This document shows positions 54,802-63,580 of a stretch of DNA of 64,000 nt, in pieces. Origin of the DNA: Candidatus Egerieimonas intestinavium (GTDB taxonomy: Bacteria; Bacillota; Clostridia; Lachnospirales; Lachnospiraceae); contig DVHU01000099.1 of the NCBI GenBank assembly GCA_018711815.1, forward strand, positions 1 to 64,000. The letters run 5' to 3'. The number at the start of each line of letters is the position of its first letter. The stretch's first letter is position 1. Under the pieces are notes generated by a model. It was not told where the DNA came from and did not search any database. It saw nothing but the letters and a program-made list of their open reading frames with translations. A program made the position numbers and the translations under genes.

Positions 54802-56775
54802 ATGGATGCAGAAAAAAGAAAACGCTATGAAAAAATAGCGGCAGAAGTTGTGCGCCTTGCCGGCGGCAAGAGTAATATCCTGGGCGTTGCCCACTGCGCC
54901 ACCCGGCTTAGGCTGGTATTGGAGGACAATGACCGGGCGGACACCGGCGCTATTGAGCAGGTGGACCTGGTAAAAGGAGTATTCGTAGCTGGCGATCAGC
55001 TGCAGATTATCTTTGGCGCGGGCCTGGTAAATGACGTGTGCCAGGTGCTGGCGGATTCCATCCACATGGACAGCATGAGCCTGGGTGACCTGAAAACGAA
55101 GGCCAATAAGCGGATGAATCCCCTCCAGCGGGCGGTGAAGGCCCTCTCGGATGTGTTCATCGAGATCATGCCGGGAATTCTGGCGGCGGCCCTGCTCACC
55201 GGTCTGTCCAGCGTTCTGGGAAATCTGGAATTTGTGGAGAACAATGATACCCTGTACGCCATTTCCACCTTGATCAACATAGCGTCAGGAGCTATCTTCG
55301 GCTTCCTGCCCCTGTGTGTGGCCTACAGTACGGTGAAACGATTCGGCGGAAGGCCAATTATGGGACTGGTAATGGGCTGCATCATGCTTTCCGGCAGCCT
55401 CACTGACGCTTACGCGGCGGCCCAGGGAACGGCGGAGGTAACTACCCTGCACATTTTCGGCCTGCCGGTGGAGCTGGTAGGCTTCCAGGGCGGTATCATC
55501 GTAGCCCTGCTGATCGGTATCGTTACCGCCAAGCTGGATGTTTTCTTTGAGAAGAAGGTGCCGGAGGTAATCCGCTTGCTGGTATCCCCGCTTTTGACCA
55601 CCCTGGTCAGCTCCTTCCTGTTGTTTTTGATCATCGGACCGGTGGGAAGAGGACTGGCTTCCGGCATCACTGCGGGACTGGTATGGATGACCCAGAACCT
55701 GGGAGCCCTGGGCTTCGCGGTCTTCTCGGGAGTTCAGCAGCTGATTGTTATCACGGGTCTGCACCATGTGTTCGGAGCTATCGAGACCCAGCTGCTGGTG
55801 GATACCGGAAGGAACTTCTTAAATCCTCTGATGTCTGTGGCAATGATTGCCCAGGGTGGAGCAGTTCTGGGTTACCTGGCCAAGCACATCAAGAATGCCA
55901 GAGCCAAGGAGCTGTGTATCCCCAGCTTTGTGTCCATCCTCTTTGGAATCACTGAGCCGGCCCTCTTCGGTGTAAACCTGCGGTACCGTTATCCCCTCAT
56001 TGCCGGATGCCTGGGCGGAGCCATCGGCGGCGTGCTGGTGTATGTGACCAACCTGGCGGCTCTGGGCTTTGGAACCACGGTGGTACCGGGTATCGCCCTG
56101 GCAGACCCCGCAGGAAACGGCTATGTGAACTACATCATCGTCCATGTGGCAGCTCTGGCCGCAGGCTTTATCTTCACCTTGCTTCTGGGAATGGCTTTCG
56201 AGAAAAAGCAGGCAGTTCCGGCTCAGGCTTCCGGGGCAGCTCCCGCCAAGGCACCGGCGCAGCCGGCAGCTATTGAGGAGACCGCCGCTGAGCAGGAGAC
56301 CGCTGGCAAGGCAGAGGCGGCAGATGAGGAAATCGGCGCCTATGTGAAGGGACAGTTTACCGGCATTGAGAAGGTGAAGGATCCCACCTTTGCCCAGAAG
56401 ATCCTGGGAGAGGGAGCAGCCATTGTTCCCGAAGAAAATAAAATCTACGCTCCGGTGGACGCCGTGGTGGAGATGGTTACCGATACCAAGCACGCCGTGA
56501 CCCTGCGGACCAAGGGTGGCAGCGGCATCCTGCTCCACGTGGGTATTGACACGGTGCAGCTGGGCGGCAAGTATTTCACCCTTCATGTGAAGGAGGGACA
56601 GGCAGTGAAAAAGGGAGACTGCATCATGGAGGCTGACTTTAAGGGAATTGCCTCTGAGGGCTATGACACCACGGCCTGCCTGATCTTCGCGGAGCTGGAG
56701 GATGGTCTTCAGGTGAACCTGGAGGCAGAGAAGGCAGTGGCAGTGGGAGACAGAATTGCGGTAATCGGAAAATAA
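54802..56775 (+). CDS. PTS beta-glucoside/sucrose-type EIIBCA
   Basis: N-terminal EIIB VAHCATRLRLVLEDN, EIIC core, C-terminal EIIA (LLHVGIDTVQLGGKYF). Confidence 0.92.
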   Translation: MDAEKRKRYEKIAAEVVRLAGGKSNILGVAHCATRLRLVLEDNDRADTGAIEQVDLVKGVFVAGDQLQIIFGAGLVNDVCQVLADSIHMDSMSLGDLKTKANKRMNPLQRAVKALSDVFIEIMPGILAAALLTGLSSVLGNLEFVENNDTLYAISTLINIASGAIFGFLPLCVAYSTVKRFGGRPIMGLVMGCIMLSGSLTDAYAAAQGTAEVTTLHIFGLPVELVGFQGGIIVALLIGIVTAKLDVFFEKKVPEVIRLLVSPLLTTLVSSFLLFLIIGPVGRGLASGITAGLVWMTQNLGALGFAVFSGVQQLIVITGLHHVFGAIETQLLVDTGRNFLNPLMSVAMIAQGGAVLGYLAKHIKNARAKELCIPSFVSILFGITEPALFGVNLRYRYPLIAGCLGGAIGGVLVYVTNLAALGFGTTVVPGIALADPAGNGYVNYIIVHVAALAAGFIFTLLLGMAFEKKQAVPAQASGAAPAKAPAQPAAIEETAAEQETAGKAEAADEEIGAYVKGQFTGIEKVKDPTFAQKILGEGAAIVPEENKIYAPVDAVVEMVTDTKHAVTLRTKGGSGILLHVGIDTVQLGGKYFTLHVKEGQAVKKGDCIMEADFKGIASEGYDTTACLIFAELEDGLQVNLEAEKAVAVGDRIAVIGK

Positions 56776-56787
56776 GAGGAAGACAGC

Positions 56788-58236
56788 ATGAAAGACGCAT
56801 TTCAGAGAGAAAAAGACGAAAGAGAAAGGATGGGAAGGACAGTGGAAAGCTGTCCTTTCCGGACAAACTATCACATTATGCCGCCGGTGGGCTGGATCAA
56901 CGATCCCAACGGGCTGTGCCAGTTCAAGGGGGAGTTCCACGCGTATTTTCAGTATTCGCCCCTGAGCGTTCACGGCGGCGGCGGATACTGGGGCCATTGT
57001 GTCAGCAAAGATCTGCTGAACTGGGATTACCGGGAACCGCCTCTGGCCTCAGATATTCCCGAGGACATAAACGGCGTTTACTCCGGGTCAGCCCTGGTGG
57101 AGGATGGCCGCATGTACCTGTTTTATACGGGAAATGTGAAGCTTCCCGGGGATTATGACTATATTGACGCGGGCCGGATTTCCACCCAGCTGCTGGTGGA
57201 GTCCCAGGACGGCCAGCAGATGTCCGCCAAGGAGAAGCTTCTGGGAATGGAGGATTATCCCCAGGACATCACCCAGCATGTGCGGGATCCCAAGGTCTGG
57301 AAGGAGGACGGGGTCTACCACATGGTTCTGGGAGCCCGGGCCCGGGCCTGGAAGGAGGACGGCAGCCGCCAGGATAAGGGAGGAATCCTGATCTACTCCT
57401 CCCCGGATAAGCGTCACTGGACGCTGGAGCGGGAGCTGGTGCCCCAGAAGGCCTTCGGCTACATGTGGGAGTGCCCGGATATCTTCCGGCTGGAGGGACA
57501 TCGGGTATTATCCTTCTGCCCCCAGGGGCTGGAAGCCCAGGAGGAAAAGTTCCAAAATATTTATCAGTCCGGGTATTCGCTCCTGGATGATAATGAAAAT
57601 CCCGAGGATACCTTCCGGGAGTGGGATATGGGCTTTGATTTCTACGCGCCTCAGACCTTTGAGACGGAGGACGGAAGACGGATCCTCATTGGCTGGGCCG
57701 GGGTGCCGGACACGGAGCGCACCCACCGGAATCTCACGGTGGAGAATGGCTGGCAGCATTGCCTGACCCTGCCCACGGAGCTGAGCTTCCGGGAAGGACA
57801 GATCTTCCGCATGCCGGTTCGGGAAATCCATGAGCTGGGCTGGGAGAAGGCGGAAACGAAGGACGGCGGCTATGACTGGAGGGATTGCACCCTTAAACTT
57901 CAGGTTAATGACCTGAAGGGAGAAGCCTTCCAGGTTCGCCTGGGAACAGAGGAAAATGCCATGACTATCCGGGCGGAGGGAAATAAGACAGAGATTTCTT
58001 TCCTGAACCCGGAGGGGGAGGCAGCGGCCTGCGGCGGCGGCCGGGGCAAAAGAATCGGCCGCGTCAGCGGCCGGATAGAAAGTCTTCTGGTGTTGGTAGA
58101 CAGCTCTATTGTGGAGGTGTTTGTCAACGGCGGAGAGCTGGTATTCACCTCCCGGATTTACCTGGAAAAGCCGGATAGAAAGCTTCAGATCCAGGGAGGA
58201 GGAAGCAGCAGCCTCGCGGTTATCAAAAAGGCTTAA
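56788..58236 (+). CDS. scrB: sucrose-6-phosphate hydrolase (GH32)
   Basis: NYHIMPPVGWINDPNGLCQFKGEFHAYFQY, VRDPKVW, ECPDIF. Confidence 0.93.
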   Translation: MKDAFQREKDERERMGRTVESCPFRTNYHIMPPVGWINDPNGLCQFKGEFHAYFQYSPLSVHGGGGYWGHCVSKDLLNWDYREPPLASDIPEDINGVYSGSALVEDGRMYLFYTGNVKLPGDYDYIDAGRISTQLLVESQDGQQMSAKEKLLGMEDYPQDITQHVRDPKVWKEDGVYHMVLGARARAWKEDGSRQDKGGILIYSSPDKRHWTLERELVPQKAFGYMWECPDIFRLEGHRVLSFCPQGLEAQEEKFQNIYQSGYSLLDDNENPEDTFREWDMGFDFYAPQTFETEDGRRILIGWAGVPDTERTHRNLTVENGWQHCLTLPTELSFREGQIFRMPVREIHELGWEKAETKDGGYDWRDCTLKLQVNDLKGEAFQVRLGTEENAMTIRAEGNKTEISFLNPEGEAAACGGGRGKRIGRVSGRIESLLVLVDSSIVEVFVNGGELVFTSRIYLEKPDRKLQIQGGGSSSLAVIKKA

Positions 58237-58251
58237 AGGGCAGCCTTTAAA

Positions 58252-59265
58252 CTAAAGAGTTAAAGCTGCCGTACTGTGACGGGGGATCAGGACGCCGGAG
58301 ATCCGGGTTTTGACCCCCGTTATCTCTGGGGAGGCAATGCACAGCTGCAGATGCTCCAGGGCCACTGTCCCTATAACCTCCCGGGGAATGCGGATGGTAC
58401 TTAAGGTGGGGGAGTGGATGGAAGCATACTGGATATCGTCAAAGCCGATAACCGAGATGTCCTGGGGGATACGGATTCCATGCTTCTGCAGAGCCCTCAT
58501 GGCGCCGATGGCTATGGTATCATTGTCTGCGAAGGCGCAGGAGGGCAGGGAACTCCCTTGCTCCAAATAGGTCTCCATGCTGCCGCAGGCCCCCATCAGG
58601 GAGGGCTGAAGCTTAAATTCATGCTGGGGCAGACAAGTCATGCCCAGCTCCTGCACGGCCTGGTGAAAGGCCCGGCTGCGGTCGGCAAAATTCTGTATGG
58701 GCAGGGAGCTGGAAAAATAAGCGATCTCACGGTGCCCCAGAGCGGCCAGGTGGAATAGGGCCTCCCGGACTCCCCGGTCATTGTCCATGACCACGGAACA
58801 GCAGGGGCAGCTGGGCATCTCATTGTCCACCACCACGTGGGGCAGGGGAATCTTTTCCAGCAGCGGATAGTCTGAGGGCAGAAGCTCTGTGCCCAGCAAA
58901 ATCACACCCTGGTAGTTGGGGAAGTGGATGGCCTCCAGAGCCTCGGCCAAATTATTTTTCACAAAGCGGATGCTCAGCTGCAGTCCCTTCTTTAGGCAGC
59001 CGGCCTGGATGGAGTCGATGATGGCGCTGACAAAGCCGGCGTTTTCCTCCACCAGTATACCGTGGGTAGAATATTTAATCAGAAGAATACTGTCCGTGGA
59101 GGAAGGACTCTCCTCCTGGCTCACGGCGTATCCGTTTTCTTTTAAAAGTGCAAGAATCCTCCGGCGTTTCTCCTCTCCCACACCTTTTTTGTTGTTGAGT
59201 ACAAGAGAAACCGTTGCCGGCGAGACTCCGGCCAGGGCGGCCAGTTCCTTTTGGTTCATATACAT
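58252..59265 (-). CDS. LacI family regulator
   Basis: MNQKELAALAGVSPATVSLVLNNKKGVGEEKRRRI. Confidence 0.93.
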   Translation of the reverse strand: MYMNQKELAALAGVSPATVSLVLNNKKGVGEEKRRRILALLKENGYAVSQEESPSSTDSILLIKYSTHGILVEENAGFVSAIIDSIQAGCLKKGLQLSIRFVKNNLAEALEAIHFPNYQGVILLGTELLPSDYPLLEKIPLPHVVVDNEMPSCPCCSVVMDNDRGVREALFHLAALGHREIAYFSSSLPIQNFADRSRAFHQAVQELGMTCLPQHEFKLQPSLMGACGSMETYLEQGSSLPSCAFADNDTIAIGAMRALQKHGIRIPQDISVIGFDDIQYASIHSPTLSTIRIPREVIGTVALEHLQLCIASPEITGVKTRISGVLIPRHSTAALTL

Positions 59266-59512
59266 TCTCCCTTCATCTTTCACGGTGAACCAGGTAAATT
59301 ATATCATTTTATCGAAAGGCAGGCAACGAAAATCCGGGTGTACTGAATAAATGCACATGAAAAACCTGGAAAAACCTGGGGTTTTCGCAAAACTGCTGAT
59401 TTCTGGGGAAATGGCAAAAAGGAATTGCATTTCTGAAAAAGGCACGTTATAATAATAACAAACTTAGAGGTAAGACAGAATTAACATATAGATTTTGAAA
59501 GGAGAATTAATC

Positions 59513-59746
59513 ATGAAAGTAACGAATATCAAAGATGTAGAGAAGTTTTTCCAGGTAGTAGATTCCTGCAAGGGTAAAGTAGAGCTGGTAACCGGCGAGG
59601 GCGACAGACTGAATCTGAAGTCTAAGCTGTCTCAGATCGTATCTCTGGCTAACGTATTCAGCAACGGTGAGATTCCTGAGCTGGAGCTGGTAGCTTACGA
59701 GAGAGAAGACATCGACAAGCTGATGAACTTCATGATCAACGGCTAA
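59513..59746 (+). CDS. small HPr-like protein lacking the phosphorylatable His
   Basis: MKVTNIKDVEKFFQVVDSCKGKVELVTGEGDRLNLKSKLSQIVSLANVFSNGEIPELELVAYEREDIDKL resembles a degenerate HPr fold; no TGxHARPA. Confidence 0.45.
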   Translation: MKVTNIKDVEKFFQVVDSCKGKVELVTGEGDRLNLKSKLSQIVSLANVFSNGEIPELELVAYEREDIDKLMNFMING

Positions 59747-59834
59747 TCTACAGGATGAAATGAAAAAAGCGGGGAGCGGTTGTACAGACGGTACGGCGGC
59801 TCCCTCTTATGTTTCGCAAGAAAGGATGGTAGAG

Positions 59835-60929
59835 ATGACAAAGATTGACATTGTTTCCGGGTTCCTGGGGGCCGGAAAGACTACGCTGATTAAAAAGCTG
59901 CTGGCGGAGGCCTTCTGCGGGGAGCAGGTGGTGCTCATTGAGAACGAATTCGGTGAGATCGGGATCGACGGCGGTTTCCTGAAGGAGGCTGGGGTGGAGA
60001 TCCGGGAGATGAACTCCGGCTGCATCTGCTGCTCTCTGGTGGGAGACTTCGGAAAATCCCTGAAAGAGGTTATCGGAACCTATCATCCGGACCGGATCGT
60101 CATCGAGCCCTCCGGCGTGGGCAAGCTCTCCGATGTGATCAAGGCCGTGGAGGGCGTCAAGGAGCAGTGCCAGCTAAAGCTTAACAGCTTCACCACCGTG
60201 GCGGATGTGACCAAGTGTAAGATGTACCTGCGCAACTTCGGAGAGTTCTTTGAGAATCAGCTGGAGTACGCCAACACCATCATCCTCAGCCGGATGGACA
60301 AGGCTTCCCGGGAGAAGGTGGACAAGGCGGTGGAGCTGATCCGCGGAATCAACAGGGACGCCAGCCTCATCACCACCCCTATCACGGAGCTGGAGGGAAA
60401 GAAAATCCTGGAGGTGATGGAGAAGCGGGTGCAGTCCCTGGAGGACATGGATCTGCATGATCACGAGCATCATCACGAGCATGATCACGAGCACCACCAT
60501 CACGAGCACGGTGAGGAGTGCTGCTGCGGCCACGATCATCATCATGAGCATGATCACGAGCACCACCATCACGAGCACGGTGAGGAGTGCTGCTGCGGCC
60601 ATGATCATCATCATGAGCATGATCACGAGCACCACCATCATGCGGATGAGGTATTTACCAGCTGGGGCCGGGAGACCTTCAGGAAGTTTGAGAAAGAAGA
60701 GCTGGAGAAAATTCTGGCTGAGCTGGGCCGGGAGGAGGAGTACGGTATTGTCCTGCGGGCCAAGGGAATTGTGGCCGGCCAGGGCGGAGAGTGGTACTAC
60801 TTTGATATGGTGCCGGAGGAGACAGAGATTCGCACCGGGAAGGCAGATTACACGGGCCGCCTGTGCGTGATCGGCTCTAAACTGAAGGAGGAAGCTCTGG
60901 AGAAGCTCTTTGGACTCAAGGAGGCTTAA
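59835..60929 (+). CDS. CobW/P47K-family metal chaperone GTPase with His/Cys-rich repeats
   Basis: IVSGFLGAGKTTLIKKLL, NSGCICCSLVGDF (CxCC), HDHHHEHDHEHHHHEHGEECCCG repeats. Confidence 0.93.
   Translation: MTKIDIVSGFLGAGKTTLIKKLLAEAFCGEQVVLIENEFGEIGIDGGFLKEAGVEIREMNSGCICCSLVGDFGKSLKEVIGTYHPDRIVIEPSGVGKLSDVIKAVEGVKEQCQLKLNSFTTVADVTKCKMYLRNFGEFFENQLEYANTIILSRMDKASREKVDKAVELIRGINRDASLITTPITELEGKKILEVMEKRVQSLEDMDLHDHEHHHEHDHEHHHHEHGEECCCGHDHHHEHDHEHHHHEHGEECCCGHDHHHEHDHEHHHHADEVFTSWGRETFRKFEKEELEKILAELGREEEYGIVLRAKGIVAGQGGEWYYFDMVPEETEIRTGKADYTGRLCVIGSKLKEEALEKLFGLKEA
60462..60642 (+). repeat. in-frame tandem 69-nt repeat (about 2.6 units) encoding His/Cys-rich segment
   Basis: Units 60462-60530, 60531-60599, partial 60600-60642. 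Confidence 0.9.
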
Positions 60930-60946
60930 GTTTATATAAAGTCGAG

Positions 60947-61006
60947 AGGACGGGACCGCCGTAAGAGGACAGCTATGTCTGACTGCGGCGGCCCCGTCCT
61001 TTTTTG
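60947..61006 (+). terminator. Rho-independent terminator
   Basis: GGACGGGACCGCCG...CGGCGGCCCCGTCC-TTTTTT. Confidence 0.8.
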
Positions 61007-61029
61007 AGGGGGTGCGCTGCTCTTGGTTT

Positions 61030-61044
61030 TAATGATAATCATTA
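61030..61044. promoter_or_regulatory. Fur-box-like palindrome
   Basis: TAATGAT-A-ATCATTA perfect 7-1-7 palindrome. Confidence 0.5.
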
Positions 61045-61121
61045 AATAATAATTGATTTTCATTAAACTATGTGATATGCTCAGGGTAATAGGAAGACAG
61101 CTGTCAGATAGGAGGAAGCTT

Positions 61122-61604
61122 ATGGATAATAATTTTTCTGTGGATACCAGCCGACAGGTGAAGAAGGACTTTGTGAAAAAAATTTCAACCCCTCTGGGAA
61201 TTGCCCTGTGGCTGATGGCGTTTGAGCTGATCGGTATGACGGTGATTCTGGTGAGCGAAGGCTGGAGAGAAAACGGCCTTTTTGAATTTTCCGTCCAGTG
61301 TCTGCACTGGCTGACAATGTTTTGTATCCTTGTCTGCCTGATAAAGCTCATGTTTGACGCTAAGCCCTTCTCCCACTCCTTTACCCTCTGCGCCCGGCTC
61401 ATCGCTGTGCTGTATCTGTTGGCCTCCGTGATATTTCCCCGGCTGCCGGGATTTTCCACGAATTTCGGCATTTTCCAAAATGGCGCCGGGACCTTTACGC
61501 TGATTGACGCCCGCTATCTGATTCGGGGACTTCTGCTCTGGGTGTTCAGCGTAATCATTCAGGAGGGATTTTTGCTGCAAAAGGACATGGAAGAAACGAT
61601 ATAG
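61122..61604 (+). CDS. DUF2975-like membrane protein
   Basis: Four hydrophobic segments; paired with downstream small HTH. Confidence 0.7.
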   Translation: MDNNFSVDTSRQVKKDFVKKISTPLGIALWLMAFELIGMTVILVSEGWRENGLFEFSVQCLHWLTMFCILVCLIKLMFDAKPFSHSFTLCARLIAVLYLLASVIFPRLPGFSTNFGIFQNGAGTFTLIDARYLIRGLLLWVFSVIIQEGFLLQKDMEETI

Positions 61605-61612
61605 AGGTGCTT

Positions 61613-61825
61613 ATGGCGATCATTTTACGACTGGATCGGGTGATGGCGGACAGAAAGATCACCCTCAATGAGTTGTCTGCCCGGGTGGGCATATCTACGG
61701 TGAATCTGTCCAATCTAAAAACCGGAAAGGTCAGGGCGATCCGCTTTTCCACCCTGGATGCCATCTGCCAGGTACTGGACTGTCAGCCGGGGGATATTTT
61801 GGAGTATCAGCGGACGGAGGATTAG
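61613..61825 (+). CDS. small XRE-family HTH regulator
   Basis: MAIILRLDRVMADRKITLNELSARVGISTVNLSNLKTGKVRAIRFSTLDAICQVLDCQPGDILEY. Confidence 0.88.
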   Translation: MAIILRLDRVMADRKITLNELSARVGISTVNLSNLKTGKVRAIRFSTLDAICQVLDCQPGDILEYQRTED

Positions 61826-61863
61826 GGGTGAAAATGCCGAAGACAGCCGTCGGATAACTGTGC

Positions 61864-63489
61864 TTAGAGTATAATTATCATTGGCAAAAATAAAGGGAAG
61901 AGATCGAAACCTCTTCCCAATCATACAGATTTATCTTATTGTTTAATTGTCGAGAAAAAACATAAGGAGTCTGTATGATGAGTTTAATGATAAAGGAAAA
62001 CGGCGTAACATTCAAGGAGTTAGAGAAAAATATTTTTGCATGGGTCTGCCAGATCGGAAGAGAGTTCACAAAAGAATTCCTGGAGCGTTATGACCGGATG
62101 CTGATGGAGGGCAGAGATAAGAAGAAGTACCGGAATAAGGGCGCCAGACAGACAACCGTAAAAACCGTGTATGGCGAAGTGACCTATCAGAGAACGGTCT
62201 ATGAGGTGGCCGAGGAAGATGGAACTAAACGATTTGTATATCTGCTGGATGAAACACTGGAACTGGATCATGTAGGGCTGATTTCCACAAACATGGCGGA
62301 GCTGCTGGTAAAAGGGATCACGGAGCTGTCTTACCGGGAGTGCGCCGCGCAGGTCAGCGAGATGACGGGACAGAGCATCAGCCCGATGGGAGTATGGAAT
62401 GTCATCCAGGCATTAGGGGAAAAAGTCTGTGGGGAAGAAGCAGAGCTGACCGAAGCATATAAGAAAGGGCATTTAAAAGGGAAAAAAGAAGTACCTGTCC
62501 TGTTTGAAGAAGCGGATGGAGTTTATATCAAGCTGCAGGGCAAAGACAGAAAAAAGGAAAAGCAGGATAAGGCAGAGATTAAGATCGGAATCGCTTATGA
62601 TGGGTGGAAAAGGACTGGTCAGAACCGTTATGCCCTGGAAGATAAAGTGGTTGTTGCCGGATTTTCAAAAGCAAAAGAATTCCAGGAATACCGTGAGGCG
62701 GCGATTGCGCAGGAATTTAATCTGGATGAAGTAAGCCAGCGGATCTTAAATGCAGATGGGGCGTCATGGATCAAGAAAGTAAAAGATAAAAGCACATGTT
62801 TCCAGTTAGACCCATTCCACCGGAACAAAGCCGTAAAGGAAAAGATCCATGAAGAAGCTGCACGGGATACCATTTTAGAACTTCTGAGAGAAGAGGAGAT
62901 CGAAGAGGTATTCCGGTATCTGGAAATTTATCGGAACAGCCTGAGCGATGAGGATGAGATTGAAGATGCAGAAGAACTGATCCGATATTATGAGAACAAC
63001 CGGGAAGGACTCCTGCCGTACCAATCCCAAGGGCTTGAGCTTCCGGAACCGCCGGAAGGGCTGGAATACCGAAACATGGGGACAATGGAGAACCATGTGT
63101 GGAGTGTGATCGCAAAGCGGATGAAGCATGGGCATAGGAGCTGGAGCCGGCGGGGAGGAAATCACCTGGCAAAGATCCTGGCGAAAAAATGCAGCGGAAA
63201 GCTGTACGAAGTAACAGAACGTCTGAGAAGCCCTGTATTTGAAGAAGAGAAGGTAGAAGAGTTATACGGTGAGATCCTGATGGCGGCGAAAGCGCCAAAG
63301 AAAGAGGGAAAGGGATATGAGTATCCAGTGATGGGTCATGTGGTTGGACTGGATGGAAAGATACAGGGAGAGAGGAGACGGCTGCTGCATATGGCCGGAT
63401 ATTAGAGACCAGAGCAGAAACGATGCTAATACAGCAAAAAGATAAATCAGATCAGAAAGGGAGTTGCCAACGATTACTTGACAGTAACG
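61864..63489 (+). mobile_element. ISLre2-type insertion sequence
   Basis: Transposase inside; imperfect terminal inverted repeats; flanked by TAACTGTGC direct repeats at 61855-61863 and 63490-63498. Confidence 0.7.
61975..63405 (+). CDS. ISLre2/UPF0236-family transposase
   Basis: RQTTVKTVYGEVTYQRTVYE, LDETLELDHVGLISTNMAELLVKGITELSYRECAAQVSEMTGQSIS. Confidence 0.88.
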   Translation: MMSLMIKENGVTFKELEKNIFAWVCQIGREFTKEFLERYDRMLMEGRDKKKYRNKGARQTTVKTVYGEVTYQRTVYEVAEEDGTKRFVYLLDETLELDHVGLISTNMAELLVKGITELSYRECAAQVSEMTGQSISPMGVWNVIQALGEKVCGEEAELTEAYKKGHLKGKKEVPVLFEEADGVYIKLQGKDRKKEKQDKAEIKIGIAYDGWKRTGQNRYALEDKVVVAGFSKAKEFQEYREAAIAQEFNLDEVSQRILNADGASWIKKVKDKSTCFQLDPFHRNKAVKEKIHEEAARDTILELLREEEIEEVFRYLEIYRNSLSDEDEIEDAEELIRYYENNREGLLPYQSQGLELPEPPEGLEYRNMGTMENHVWSVIAKRMKHGHRSWSRRGGNHLAKILAKKCSGKLYEVTERLRSPVFEEEKVEELYGEILMAAKAPKKEGKGYEYPVMGHVVGLDGKIQGERRRLLHMAGY

Positions 63490-63516
63490 TAACTGTGCAA
63501 ATACCATGAGGATTGC

Positions 63517-63545
63517 TTGACAAATCCATATTTATTTAGTAAAAT
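63517..63545 (+). promoter_or_regulatory. promoter of KDPG aldolase gene
   Basis: TTGACA-N17-TAAAAT. Confidence 0.6.
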
Positions 63546-63580
63546 ATTCCAGAGAAATACGATAGGAAGGAGAAGAATCT

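Noticed and set aside
53803-55065. 420-aa version of the second AraC
   Set aside because: N-terminal 140 or so residues run antisense into the PTS gene and promoter; MMKDYIF at 54633 has an RBS and matches the paralog length.
60174-60641. 155-aa hydrophobic minus-strand ORF (MMVVLVIMLMMMIMAAAALL...)
   Set aside because: Reverse complement of His/Glu codon repeats in the CobW gene; hydrophobicity is a codon artefact.
60462-60642. Possible CRISPR-like repeat array
   Set aside because: Units are contiguous 69-nt in-frame coding repeats with no spacers.
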